A DNA stretch of 5,317 nucleotides from CAMLFJ01 sp040902305 (GTDB lineage Bacteria; Methylomirabilota; Methylomirabilia; Rokubacteriales; CSP1-6), in assembly GCA_040902305.1 (NCBI GenBank), contig JBBDXN010000051.1, positions 1 through 5,317 of the forward strand, given 5' to 3'. The translations under genes were made by a program, and so were the position numbers. Positions 1 to 5,315 of this stretch are shown here, piece by piece. Each line of letters begins with the position of its first letter. The stretch's first letter is position 1. The notes beneath the pieces are model-generated. The model saw only the letters and a list, made by a program, of their open reading frames with translations. It searched no databases and was not told the origin of the DNA.

Positions 1-329
1 TACCGCACCCGGTCCACCGAGAGCGGATAGTGCAGGCGCCCGAGCTGCACCTCGCTGGCGCCGCCCCCCTCGGCCGCCGCGGTCGCGGCGGGGATCGGCG
101 CGCAGTGCGGCTTGAGCTCCTGGCCGGTCACCACCGCCACCACCCCCGGGCCCTTCGCGGCGGCGGCCGTCTTGATGCCGCGTACTCGCGCGTGAGCGTG
201 CGGGCTGCGCACGAAGGCCACGTGCTGCATGCCGGGCATCGCGATGTCGGCGACGTACTGCGACGCGCCCGTGATCAGGCGCGGGTCTTCCTTGCGCTTG
301 ACGTGGGCTCCCAGGAGCTTGGATGCCAT
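1..329 (-). CDS. Xanthine/CO dehydrogenase family molybdopterin-binding subunit, N-terminal part (truncated by window edge)
   Basis: Translating the minus strand from the ATG at 329-327 gives an open frame of 109 codons to the window edge, starting MASKLLGAHVKRKEDPRLIT. The pattern is the N-terminal signature of the large catalytic subunit of molybdenum hydroxylases (CoxL/XdhB type): a KRKEDPRLITG block at residues 11-21, QYVADI at 24-29, the RSPHAHARV block at about 39-47, then a GVVAVVTGQEL segment near 61-71. This corresponds to the start of the Ald_Xan_dh_C a/b hammerhead domain. Full-length members are roughly 750-800 residues, so most of the protein, including the Mo-cofactor domain, lies outside. 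Such subunits oxidise purines, aldehydes, aromatic N-heterocycles or CO with a FAD subunit and a 2Fe-2S subunit; neither is visible here and the substrate cannot be assigned. A purine-rich GGAGAGGA (complement of 340-347) lies 10 bases before the ATG and supports this start. The gene follows the nitroreductase by 50 bases on the same strand and is probably co-transcribed with it. Confidence 0.88.
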   Translation of the reverse strand, partial: MASKLLGAHVKRKEDPRLITGASQYVADIAMPGMQHVAFVRSPHAHARVRGIKTAAAAKGPGVVAVVTGQELKPHCAPIPAATAAAEGGGASEVQLGRLHYPLSVDRVR

Positions 330-379
330 GATCGGATCGTCCTCTCCGCCCGACCAGCGCCGGGCCCCAGGCCTTCTCT

Positions 380-960
380 CTAGATGGTGCGGCAGACCTC
401 GTCGAACGAGAGCCGTGGCCCCCGCGGGGTGAGCTTGCCCGCGTCGCCGTAGCCCAGATTGCACAGGAAGTTGGACTTCACCCGCCCCTCGGGAAAGAAC
501 TCCGCGTCCACCTTGGCGTTGTCGAAGCCCGACATGGGGCCGCAGTCCAGGCCGAGCGCCCGCGCCGCCAGCATGAGATACGCCCCTGCAGGCTGCCGTT
601 GCGGAAGGCGGTGGCCGCGGCGAACTCGGGCTTGCCCGCAAAGTTCGCGCGCATGTCGGCGGCCGGGAACAGGCGCGGCAGCTCCTCGAAGAAGTCCACC
701 GCGTGGCCGACGATCACGGTGACCGGCGCCTGCATGGCCTTGTCCACGTTGCCCGGATTGAGACTGGGCCGCAGCCGCTCCTTGGCCTCGCCCGACTTCA
801 GGAACAGCACGCGCATCGGGCTGCAGTTGGCGCTGGTGGGTCCGAGCCGCGCCAGGTCGTAGACCCGCCGCAGGAGATCGTCGGGGACCGGCCGGTCGAG
901 CCATACCTTGTGGGTGCGGGCACTGCGGAAGATCACGTCGAGGCTGTCGTCGCTGAGCAT
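380..960 (-). pseudogene. rutE: RutE-like nitroreductase / malonic semialdehyde reductase, frameshifted by one missing base
   Basis: Reading from ATG at 960-958, the protein starts MLSDDSLDVIFRSARTHKVW and matches the HadB/RutE nitroreductase family (FMN-dependent, NAD(P)H-using). In the Rut pyrimidine pathway the E. coli member reduces malonic semialdehyde to 3-hydroxypropionate. Recognisable blocks are RSARTHKVWLDRPV (12-25), LGPTSANCSP (39-48), QAPVTVIVG (77-85) and TAFRNGSLQG (117-126). After codon 126 the frame is lost. The rest continues in another minus-strand frame as AYLMLAARALGLDCGPMSGF, then DNAKVDAEFF, SNFLCNLGYGD and PRLSFDE, ending at TAG 382-380. Restoring one base at the C run 583-586 gives 193 residues, against about 196 in E. 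coli RutE, with no other damage. Either the gene is freshly inactivated or a base was lost from the run by sequencing or assembly error; the intact flanks make error quite possible. No other rut genes are visible, so the symbol marks family similarity, not a proven role in uracil breakdown. The promoter lies immediately upstream. Confidence 0.88.
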
Positions 961-966
961 GGAGGG

Positions 967-995
967 AGTATCACGGCACCGCCGCGTGGCGTCAA
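967..995 (-). promoter_or_regulatory. Sigma70-like promoter giving a probable leaderless mRNA for the nitroreductase
   Basis: On the minus strand TTGACG (complement of 990-995) is followed by a 17-base spacer and GATACT (complement of 967-972). The -35 box matches the TTGACA consensus at five of six positions; the -10 box GATACT matches TATAAT at four of six. Only six bases (CCCTCC) separate the -10 box from the nitroreductase ATG at 960. The expected transcription start therefore falls on or next to the A of the start codon, leaving no room for a Shine-Dalgarno site, and none is seen. Spacing and placement make this the best promoter candidate in the window. Whether it is active in this host is inference. 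Confidence 0.6.
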
Positions 996-1044
996 GCCGG
1001 CCGCCGTCCGACCGGTATCTCGGCCGCTGCCGTGGGCGGGGTCG

Positions 1045-1074
1045 TTGCTCAGCTCGGCGCGCCCAGGCTATAGT
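1045..1074 (+). promoter_or_regulatory. Possible sigma70-like promoter (TTGCTC-18-TATAGT)
   Basis: TTGCTC at 1045-1050 and TATAGT at 1069-1074 are separated by 18 bases. The -10 box differs from TATAAT at one position, which stands out in such GC-rich DNA; the -35 box keeps TTG. A start near 1081 would be followed by a purine-rich AAGGGGGG (1088-1095) and a GTG at 1098-1100. The frame from that GTG (to the TGA at 1329-1331) does not resemble any protein I know. The promoter may once have served the substrate-binding-protein gene whose remnant lies just downstream, or may now feed the methyltransferase. Confidence 0.4.
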
Positions 1075-1207
1075 CTCGGCGTCGGGCAAGGGGGGACGTG
1101 AGCGCGCACGAGCACGTCCTCTCGGTCCACGCGCGCTTCTGCCGAAGGGGCTGCTCAATGAGAGTCCGTGCCTCCGGGGACCTACCGAACCCGTCAGGAG
1201 ACGGCAG

Positions 1208-1339
1208 GTTGAAGAAGCACCGCGTGCCGCTCCCGCGGTCGGGGTCCAGATACACGTCTTCGAGGTGCGCCGCCCCGACGACCTCGGCCTCACGATCCCA
1301 CCGGTGCTCCTATCCCGGGCCGACGCGGTGATCGAATAG
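1208..1339 (+). pseudogene. Remnant of an ABC-type substrate-binding protein gene (ABC_sub_bind family) with internal deletion
   Basis: In the plus frame ending at TAG 1337-1339, two segments resemble the periplasmic ABC_sub_bind family. VGVQIHVFEVRRPDD (1238-1282), preceded by a VEEAPRAAPA stretch, looks like the inter-domain region of these proteins, where a line such as AARALGVQ..EVR.PDE is usual. It runs directly into LGLTIPPVLLSRADAVIE (1283-1336), which matches their typical C-terminal end LGLTIPPSLLLRAD.VIE and stops where the family stops. In intact proteins of about 320 residues these segments are separated by well over 100 residues, and the N-terminal half with its signal peptide is missing here. 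I infer a gene degraded by a large 5' loss and an internal in-frame deletion near 1282/1283. The left boundary is approximate. The family identification rests on remembered sequence patterns. Confidence 0.6.
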
Positions 1340-1421
1340 ATACGTCCCGCGGCCGCTTCAGAGGGACGCTGGCCACGAACCGGGCCGGTGAGCGCGGTGG
1401 GCGGCGAGGATCCGTCCGGAC

Positions 1422-2084
1422 ATGACGAGACATGACGGCCAGCATGAAGACGAGATGCTCGCGCAGATGTACGCGGCGCACCATCGGCGCGACCAGTCCG
1501 GTGGCGAGCGACTCGGCCAAGCGTTCCTCGAACAGACGCGCGCGGCGCTCTTCTCTTCATGGATCGGACGCGACAAGGACGTCCTGGATCTGGGCTGCCG
1601 GGACGCCGCGCTGACCCGGCATCTTGCCGAAGGCAACCGCGTGGTGGGAGTGGACATCGACCGGGAGGCGCTGGCCGTCGCGCGCGATACCCACGGCATC
1701 GAGGTGCGCTGGGCGAACCTCAATGCCGCGTTGCCCTTCTCCGCCGAGTCGTTCCACGTCGTCATCTTGGCCGAGACGCTCGAGCACCTGCCCTATCCGG
1801 CCATCACCCTCGGCGAAGTCCGCCGGGTGCTGCGGCGGAGCGGGCGATTCATCGGGAACGCTCCCCTCTTCTATCACCTTCACGGGCGGTGGCGGGTCCT
1901 GCGAGGAAAGCGACTGGATAGCGATCCGACGCACTGCCAGCACCACTCGTATGACTCCCTGCGAGCCCTGCTCGAACGGGTGTTCGTGATCGAAACCATG
2001 GTGGCGCTGAAGGGCGGTCGCTGGGCGAACTATTCCATGCGGCTCTTCGCGCGAAATGTCGCCTTCCTGTGCCGCAAGGCGTAG
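1422..2084 (+). CDS. Class I SAM-dependent methyltransferase
   Basis: A 220-residue cytosolic protein with a Rossmann-type methyltransferase fold. Motif I is VLDLGCRDAALT (54-65), where the usual DxGxGxG is altered: Arg60 and Ala62 stand at the second and third glycine positions. VVGVDID (74-80) supplies the acidic residue for the SAM ribose (Asp78). The motif II/III region is ALPFSAESFHVVILAETLEH (103-122), followed by EVRRVLRRSGRFIGNAP (132-148), as in the Methyltransf_11/23 group. A THCQHHSYDSLRALLE segment (170-185) recalls the H..ysp..l..ll stretch common in methyltransferases linked to glycan or lipid modification, but the acceptor cannot be named. The ATG at 1422 follows GAGGA (1406-1410) with 11 bases spacing; an in-frame ATG at 1455 is an alternative start that keeps every motif. 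Base composition looks less GC-rich than in the flanking genes, with more A/T-ending codons, which suggests acquisition by transfer. It stands alone between a gene remnant and the transporter operon. Confidence 0.88.
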   Translation: MTRHDGQHEDEMLAQMYAAHHRRDQSGGERLGQAFLEQTRAALFSSWIGRDKDVLDLGCRDAALTRHLAEGNRVVGVDIDREALAVARDTHGIEVRWANLNAALPFSAESFHVVILAETLEHLPYPAITLGEVRRVLRRSGRFIGNAPLFYHLHGRWRVLRGKRLDSDPTHCQHHSYDSLRALLERVFVIETMVALKGGRWANYSMRLFARNVAFLCRKA

Positions 2085-2156
2085 CCCGAGGACTACGAGT
2101 ACCCCGGGGAGCAAGTGAAGGAGGCCCTCCGACACCTGCCCCGGGTCAAGGGCTAG
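2085..2156 (+). other. In-frame coding-like tail after the methyltransferase stop (unidentified gene remnant)
   Basis: Directly behind the methyltransferase TAG, the same frame continues for 23 sense codons to a second TAG (2154-2156). The residues begin PEDYEYPGEQ and end LRHLPRVKG. The acidic/basic, helix-like composition is unlike the Arg/Pro/Gly noise seen in other non-coding frames here and looks like a genuine protein C-terminus. It may be the 3' stub of a gene truncated when the methyltransferase arrived, or a former extension of the methyltransferase cut off by a stop mutation. The methyltransferase already has a natural-looking end, so I favour the first. I do not recognise the family. 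Confidence 0.35.
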
Positions 2157-2258
2157 CGCCGCGCGCGGCATAACAATGAGCGACCCGCGGCACGGCCGGT
2201 ACGGTATGCTCTACGCTAAAGCCTCATATCCAGCAGCGTAGCGGAGACCAATCGCCCC

Positions 2259-3458
2259 ATGTCGAACACGAGCCCCACCGCGCTGTTGCTGAACGTCGGT
2301 CACGCCATGGACCATCTCTTCCTGCTCGTCTTCGCCACCGCGGTATCGACGATCGCGACGCAGTGGGGGATGGTGTGGCAGGACCTCATGCCCTACACCG
2401 TGGGCGCCTTCGTGATGTTCGGGCTCGGCTCCCTGCCCGCCGGGCGCCTGGGCGATCTCTGGGGCCGGCGGGCCATGATGGTCATCTTCTTCTTGGGGCT
2501 GGGCGCGGCGGGCCTGCTGGTGGCGACGGCGCAGCGGCCGTGGCAGCTCGCGGCCGCGCTCACGATCATGGGGACCTTCGCGTCGATCTACCACCCGGTG
2601 GGCATCCCGATGATCGTGCAGCACTCGACCCGCCCCGGCTTCACCATCGGCCTCAACGGCCTCGCGGGCAACCTGGGCATCGCGTTCGCGGCGATCCTCA
2701 CCGGCTTCCTCGTGCAGCAGGTGGGCTGGCGCATGGCCTTCGTGGTGCCGTCGCTGCTCGCGATCGCCTGCGGCGTGCTCTTCGCGCTGGTGGTGCCGCG
2801 GGAGGAGATGGCGCCCGCCAAGAAACCCAAGCGCCAGGTGGATCTGCCCGCCGCGCTCATGGTGCGGATCTTCTTCGTGATGTCGCTGGCCGCGGTCTCG
2901 GGCAGCATGATCTTCAACTTCACCACCAACGGGAACAACCAGCTCCTGGCCGAACGCCTCCGCGGCCTCGTCGAGGACCCGGCGACCCTCGGGGTGCTGC
3001 TCGCGGCGGTCTACACCGTCGCCTCCTTCGCCCAGATCGTGGTGGGCAAACTGATCGACCGCTACCCGCTCAAGTACGTGTACCTGCCCATCGTGGCCGC
3101 CCAGGTCCCGCTCTTCGTGCTCGCCGCGCGCGCGGAGGGCTGGGCGCTCTACGCGCTCGTCCTCCTGTTCATGGTCTTCGTGTTCGGGGCCATCCCCTTC
3201 ATCGACGCCATGATCGTGCAGTACGTGGACGATCGGATGCGCTCCCGGGTCGCGGGCATGCGCCTCGCGGTCTCGTTCGGGGTCAGCGCGCTCGCGGTTT
3301 ACCTGCTGGGGCCGACGGTGAAGGCGGCCGGTTTCACCACGCTGCTGCTGGTGATGGCGGGCATCTCGTCGCTCACCACGCTCTTCGTCTCGCTGCTCCC
3401 CGGGCGCGTGCCGGCGAGCGCGCCGGCCGCCGCGCGCGCCCCCGTGCCGGCGCGCTAG
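2259..3458 (+). CDS. MFS transporter (resembles fosmidomycin-resistance-type permeases)
   Basis: A 399-residue inner-membrane protein with about twelve hydrophobic segments. The first helix carries LNVGHAMDHLFLLVF (11-25), similar to the H..ND motif of the Fsr-like branch of the major facilitator superfamily. The MFS motif A is GRLGDLWGRR (62-71), with a related loop VVGKLIDRYPLKY (261-273) in the second half. YHPVGIPMI (111-119) in helix 4 also recalls the HP motif of Fsr-like proteins. A charged central loop (about 180-196, EEMAPAKKPKR) separates the halves, and the last 18 residues form an Ala/Pro-rich tail. The family includes drug exporters and organic-acid carriers; substrate and direction are unknown. 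GGAGA (2243-2247) lies 11 bases before the ATG. Upstream, a TATGCT (2205-2210) could be a -10 box but has no convincing -35 partner. It is the first gene of a three-gene unit with the hydratase and the second transporter. Confidence 0.92.
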   Translation: MSNTSPTALLLNVGHAMDHLFLLVFATAVSTIATQWGMVWQDLMPYTVGAFVMFGLGSLPAGRLGDLWGRRAMMVIFFLGLGAAGLLVATAQRPWQLAAALTIMGTFASIYHPVGIPMIVQHSTRPGFTIGLNGLAGNLGIAFAAILTGFLVQQVGWRMAFVVPSLLAIACGVLFALVVPREEMAPAKKPKRQVDLPAALMVRIFFVMSLAAVSGSMIFNFTTNGNNQLLAERLRGLVEDPATLGVLLAAVYTVASFAQIVVGKLIDRYPLKYVYLPIVAAQVPLFVLAARAEGWALYALVLLFMVFVFGAIPFIDAMIVQYVDDRMRSRVAGMRLAVSFGVSALAVYLLGPTVKAAGFTTLLLVMAGISSLTTLFVSLLPGRVPASAPAAARAPVPAR

Positions 3459-3483
3459 CGCGGCCCGCGCCGCCAGGCGAGCC

Positions 3484-3969
3484 ATGCCCGATCCGGCCTT
3501 CACTCCGGACGCGCACCGGTTCGCGGAGCCGCGCTGGTTCGACGACCTGCGGATGGGCGAGCGGTTCTACATCCCTTCGCGCACCATGACCGAGGCCCTC
3601 TTCGCCGCCTTCCAGCTCGCGTCCGCCGACAACCACCCGATCCACTACGACCGTGAGTACTGCCACGCGCGCGGCCATCGGGATCTCCTCGCCCACGGCC
3701 TCCTGGTGACCGCGCAGGCCGCGGCGGGCGCCGGCCTCTTCCCGCACGTCATCGGGGAATCTCTGATCGCGTTCCTCGAGCAGTCGTCCCGGTTCCTCAA
3801 GCCGGTTTACGTGGGCGACACCGTGTATCCGATGCTGACCATCACCGCGCTCGAGCCCGGACGTACCACCGGGGTGGTGGCGATGCGCGCCACCGTGCAC
3901 AACCAGACCGGCCTACTGGTGATGGAAGGCGAGCACCGCTACCTGCTGCGGCGAAAGCGCCCCGCCTGA
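3484..3969 (+). CDS. MaoC-like dehydratase / enoyl-thioester hydratase
   Basis: A 161-residue single hot-dog-fold protein of the MaoC/R-hydratase group, which adds water reversibly to trans-2-enoyl-CoA or related thioesters. The core signature is SADNHPIHYDREY (47-59): Asp49 and His54 fall at the spacing of the catalytic Asp-His pair of (R)-specific enoyl-CoA hydratases, followed by the LLAHGLLVTA block (68-77). The FLKPVYVGDTVYPMLTI stretch (104-120) is the usual later strand region. Length is normal for a stand-alone MaoC-domain protein. The N-terminal RWFDDLRMGERFYIPSRTMT (17-36) resembles members acting on branched or dicarboxylic acyl-CoAs, such as mesaconyl-CoA hydratase-like proteins, but I cannot assign a substrate. 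A weak AGGCGA (3475-3480) lies just upstream of the ATG. It starts 25 bases after the first transporter and ends 10 bases before the next, so it is very likely co-transcribed and may act on the CoA ester of the transported acid. Confidence 0.92.
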   Translation: MPDPAFTPDAHRFAEPRWFDDLRMGERFYIPSRTMTEALFAAFQLASADNHPIHYDREYCHARGHRDLLAHGLLVTAQAAAGAGLFPHVIGESLIAFLEQSSRFLKPVYVGDTVYPMLTITALEPGRTTGVVAMRATVHNQTGLLVMEGEHRYLLRRKRPA

Positions 3970-3979
3970 TCCGGCCGGG

Positions 3980-5218
3980 GTGTCCGCGGCTCGGCCCCCC
4001 GGCGTCCTGACCGTGCGCCCGCCCGCGCGCCGCTGGCTGATCGTCGCGGCCCTCTTCGTCGTCACCTACGGCATCTCGACGCCGCTGGCCGCCTACGGCG
4101 TCTTCCTGCCCGTGCTCGCCGAGCACTTCGGCTGGAGCCGCGGCGCGATCTCCGCCGCGCTGTCCGTCAACCTGCTGATCGGCGGCCTGGCCGGCTTCGG
4201 GGTCGGCGCGCTCGCGGACCGGCGCGGCCCGCGTCTCCTGCTCGTCCTGACCGTGACGCTGGCCGGCGCCGCCTTCGCGCTGATCTCGATGCTGGATGCG
4301 CTCTGGCAGCTCTATCTCCTCATCGGGCTCCTGGGCGGCGTGGGGATGTCGAGCTTCTACCTGCTGAGTACCGCCACCGTCACCCATTGGTTCGACGACC
4401 GGCGCGGGCTCGCGCTGGCCCTGGTCCTGGTGGGCTTCAACCTCGGCTACATCACGGGCGGCCCGCTCGCCGCCTGGCTCATCACGAGCCTTGGCTGGCG
4501 GGCCGCGTACGGGATGCTCGGGTGCGCCTGCGGGCTCCTGAGCTTCTGCGCGGCCATCACCGTGCGGCTCCCCCGCCCGGCCGAGCGGCGCCACCTGCTC
4601 CGCGCCGCGCCCGGCGCCGCGGGCGCCGCGGCCGGCGACGGCATCACCCTGCGCCAGGCGCTCATCGATCCTCGGCAGTGGGCGCTCAATGTCTCCTGGC
4701 TCCTGCTCGGCGGCCTGGCCCTGATGCTCTCGGTTCACGCGGTTCCGTTCGCCCGGGATCAGGGCGTGAGCCTGGCCGGGGCCTCGCTCGCCTTGACCGC
4801 CTACGGGATCGGCTCGGTCGGAGGCCGGCTGACCGCCGGCGTGGTATCGGACCGCCTCGGCACGCGACTGACCATCGGGGTGGCGTACGTCCTCGAGGCC
4901 GTCGCGCTGGTCGCGCTCCTCTGGTTTCCCTCGCGGCCCGCCCTGCTCGCCTCGCTGATCGTCTTCGGCGCGGGCTTCGCCGCCTCCGACACCATGGTCG
5001 CAAAGGTGATCCCGGAGGTGTTCGGGCTCCGGGCCATCGGCGCCATCATGGGCGTGCTGACCCTCGGCTGGCGCTGCGGCGCCGCGATCGGCCCCGCGGC
5101 GGCGGGCTTCCTCTACGACCTGACCGGCTCCTACGCCGTACCCTTCGGCGCAGCCCCCCTGGCGGTCCTGGCGAGCTGGGCCCTCTTCAGCTGGGGCACC
5201 TCGCGCCCGCCCCGCTGA
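3980..5218 (+). CDS. MFS transporter, monocarboxylate / oxalate-formate antiporter-like
   Basis: A 412-residue, twelve-helix inner-membrane permease starting at GTG. Its features match the MCP/OFA-type branch of the major facilitator superfamily: FGWSRGAIS (50-58) before helix 2, motif A GALADRRGPR (76-85), THWFDDRRGLALALVLVG (135-152), GWRAAYG (172-178), a second motif-A-like loop GGRLTAGVVSDRLGTR (281-296), and a long conserved C-terminal part around FGLRAIGAIMGVLTLGW (348-364). A low-complexity Ala/Gly linker (209-220) lies in the central cytoplasmic loop. Members move monocarboxylates, dicarboxylates or related anions; the substrate is not determined here. The GTG follows the hydratase stop by 10 bases and has only a G-rich, weak ribosome site, so translational coupling is likely. 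A GTG at 4013 is another possible start that would still keep all helices. It shares little visible sequence with the first transporter beyond general MFS motifs, so the pair is probably not a recent duplication. Confidence 0.92.
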   Translation: MSAARPPGVLTVRPPARRWLIVAALFVVTYGISTPLAAYGVFLPVLAEHFGWSRGAISAALSVNLLIGGLAGFGVGALADRRGPRLLLVLTVTLAGAAFALISMLDALWQLYLLIGLLGGVGMSSFYLLSTATVTHWFDDRRGLALALVLVGFNLGYITGGPLAAWLITSLGWRAAYGMLGCACGLLSFCAAITVRLPRPAERRHLLRAAPGAAGAAAGDGITLRQALIDPRQWALNVSWLLLGGLALMLSVHAVPFARDQGVSLAGASLALTAYGIGSVGGRLTAGVVSDRLGTRLTIGVAYVLEAVALVALLWFPSRPALLASLIVFGAGFAASDTMVAKVIPEVFGLRAIGAIMGVLTLGWRCGAAIGPAAAGFLYDLTGSYAVPFGAAPLAVLASWALFSWGTSRPPR

Positions 5219-5235
5219 GCCCCACGCGAGGAGGC

Positions 5236-5296
5236 GGGGCCCAAAGGACCGCACGCGAGGCGTAGTCCTCTACGTTGAGCGTGCGGCCGGGGCCCC
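5236..5296 (+). terminator. Strong nested stem-loop downstream of the transporter operon (candidate terminator or structured RNA)
   Basis: Eighteen bases after the last stop codon a layered inverted repeat begins. Outer arms are GGGGCCC (5236-5242) and GGGCCCC (5290-5296). Inside, CCGCACGC (5249-5256) pairs perfectly with GCGTGCGG (5279-5286). Further in, CGTAG (5261-5265) pairs with CTACG (5270-5274) around a TCCT loop. Between the inner stems GAGG faces TTGA, which as RNA gives a tandem G-A/A-G mismatch and two G-U wobbles, so the helix could be nearly continuous. There is no T run after it, so it is not a classical intrinsic terminator; it may stop or protect the operon mRNA, or belong to the leader of a gene beyond the window. 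The pairing is seen in the sequence; the function is inferred. Confidence 0.5.
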
Positions 5297-5315
5297 AGCG
5301 AAGCAGATGGGCCCC
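5289..5315 (+). terminator. Alternative hairpin at the window end, competing with the upstream stem
   Basis: GGGGCCC (5289-5295) can also pair with GGGCCCC (5309-5315) across a loop of 13 bases. The last two visible bases are TT, so a T-tract may follow outside the window. Because the same arm (5289-5296) is used by the upstream nested stem, the two structures are mutually exclusive, as in an attenuator. GGGGCCC-type palindromes are common by chance in such DNA, so this is tentative. Confidence 0.3.

Larger units (their letters stand above)
961..1421. other. Gene-poor stretch between divergent genes, holding promoters and a gene remnant
   Basis: This stretch separates the leftward nitroreductase from the rightward methyltransferase. 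It holds the nitroreductase promoter near its left end, a possible plus-strand promoter at 1045-1074, and a remnant of a substrate-binding-protein gene ending at the TAG at 1337-1339. The remaining bases (about 1100-1200 and 1340-1405) show no recognisable gene, tRNA or repeat. Open frames on both strands here are rich in Arg, Pro, Ser and Gly and look like products of high GC content. I see no insertion-sequence ends or target-site duplications. Confidence 0.6.

Noticed and set aside
1098..1331. Small plus-strand frame from the GTG after the purine-rich site
   Set aside because: Despite a plausible ribosome site, the product is Arg/Ser/Pro-rich and out of frame with the recognisable substrate-binding-protein remnant it overlaps.
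961..1560. Upstream extension of the nitroreductase frame to an ATG at 1560
   Set aside because: The added N-terminal part is Arg/Ser/Pro-rich noise that overlaps the methyltransferase start and would swallow the promoter; the family's N-terminus begins at the ATG at 960.
2158..2169. 12-base palindrome GCCGCGCGCGGC before the transporter operon
   Set aside because: A GC-only alternating palindrome is expected by chance here, has no loop for a stable hairpin and no T-tract.
1557..2171. Minus-strand open frame opposite the methyltransferase (204 codons)
   Set aside because: It lies antisense to clear methyltransferase motifs and shows no recognisable domain.
2205..2210. TATGCT as a -10 box for the transporter operon
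   Set aside because: No -35-like hexamer is found at 16-18 bases upstream, so the promoter of this operon stays unassigned.
2211..3503. Long minus-strand open frame (430 codons) opposite the first MFS gene
   Set aside because: Composition is dominated by His, Arg, Glu and Gly with no family pattern; it mirrors the codon structure of the real plus-strand transporter gene in high-GC DNA.
5219..5240. Short GCCCC/GGGGC inverted repeat right after the last stop codon
   Set aside because: Only five base pairs around a 12-base loop without a T-tract; the larger nested stem that follows is a much stronger candidate.
3842..5254. Minus-strand open frame of 470 codons opposite the hydratase end and second MFS gene
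   Set aside because: Repetitive Arg/Gly/Glu/Ala/Gln sequence without motifs or hydrophobic core; a shadow of the well-supported transporter gene.
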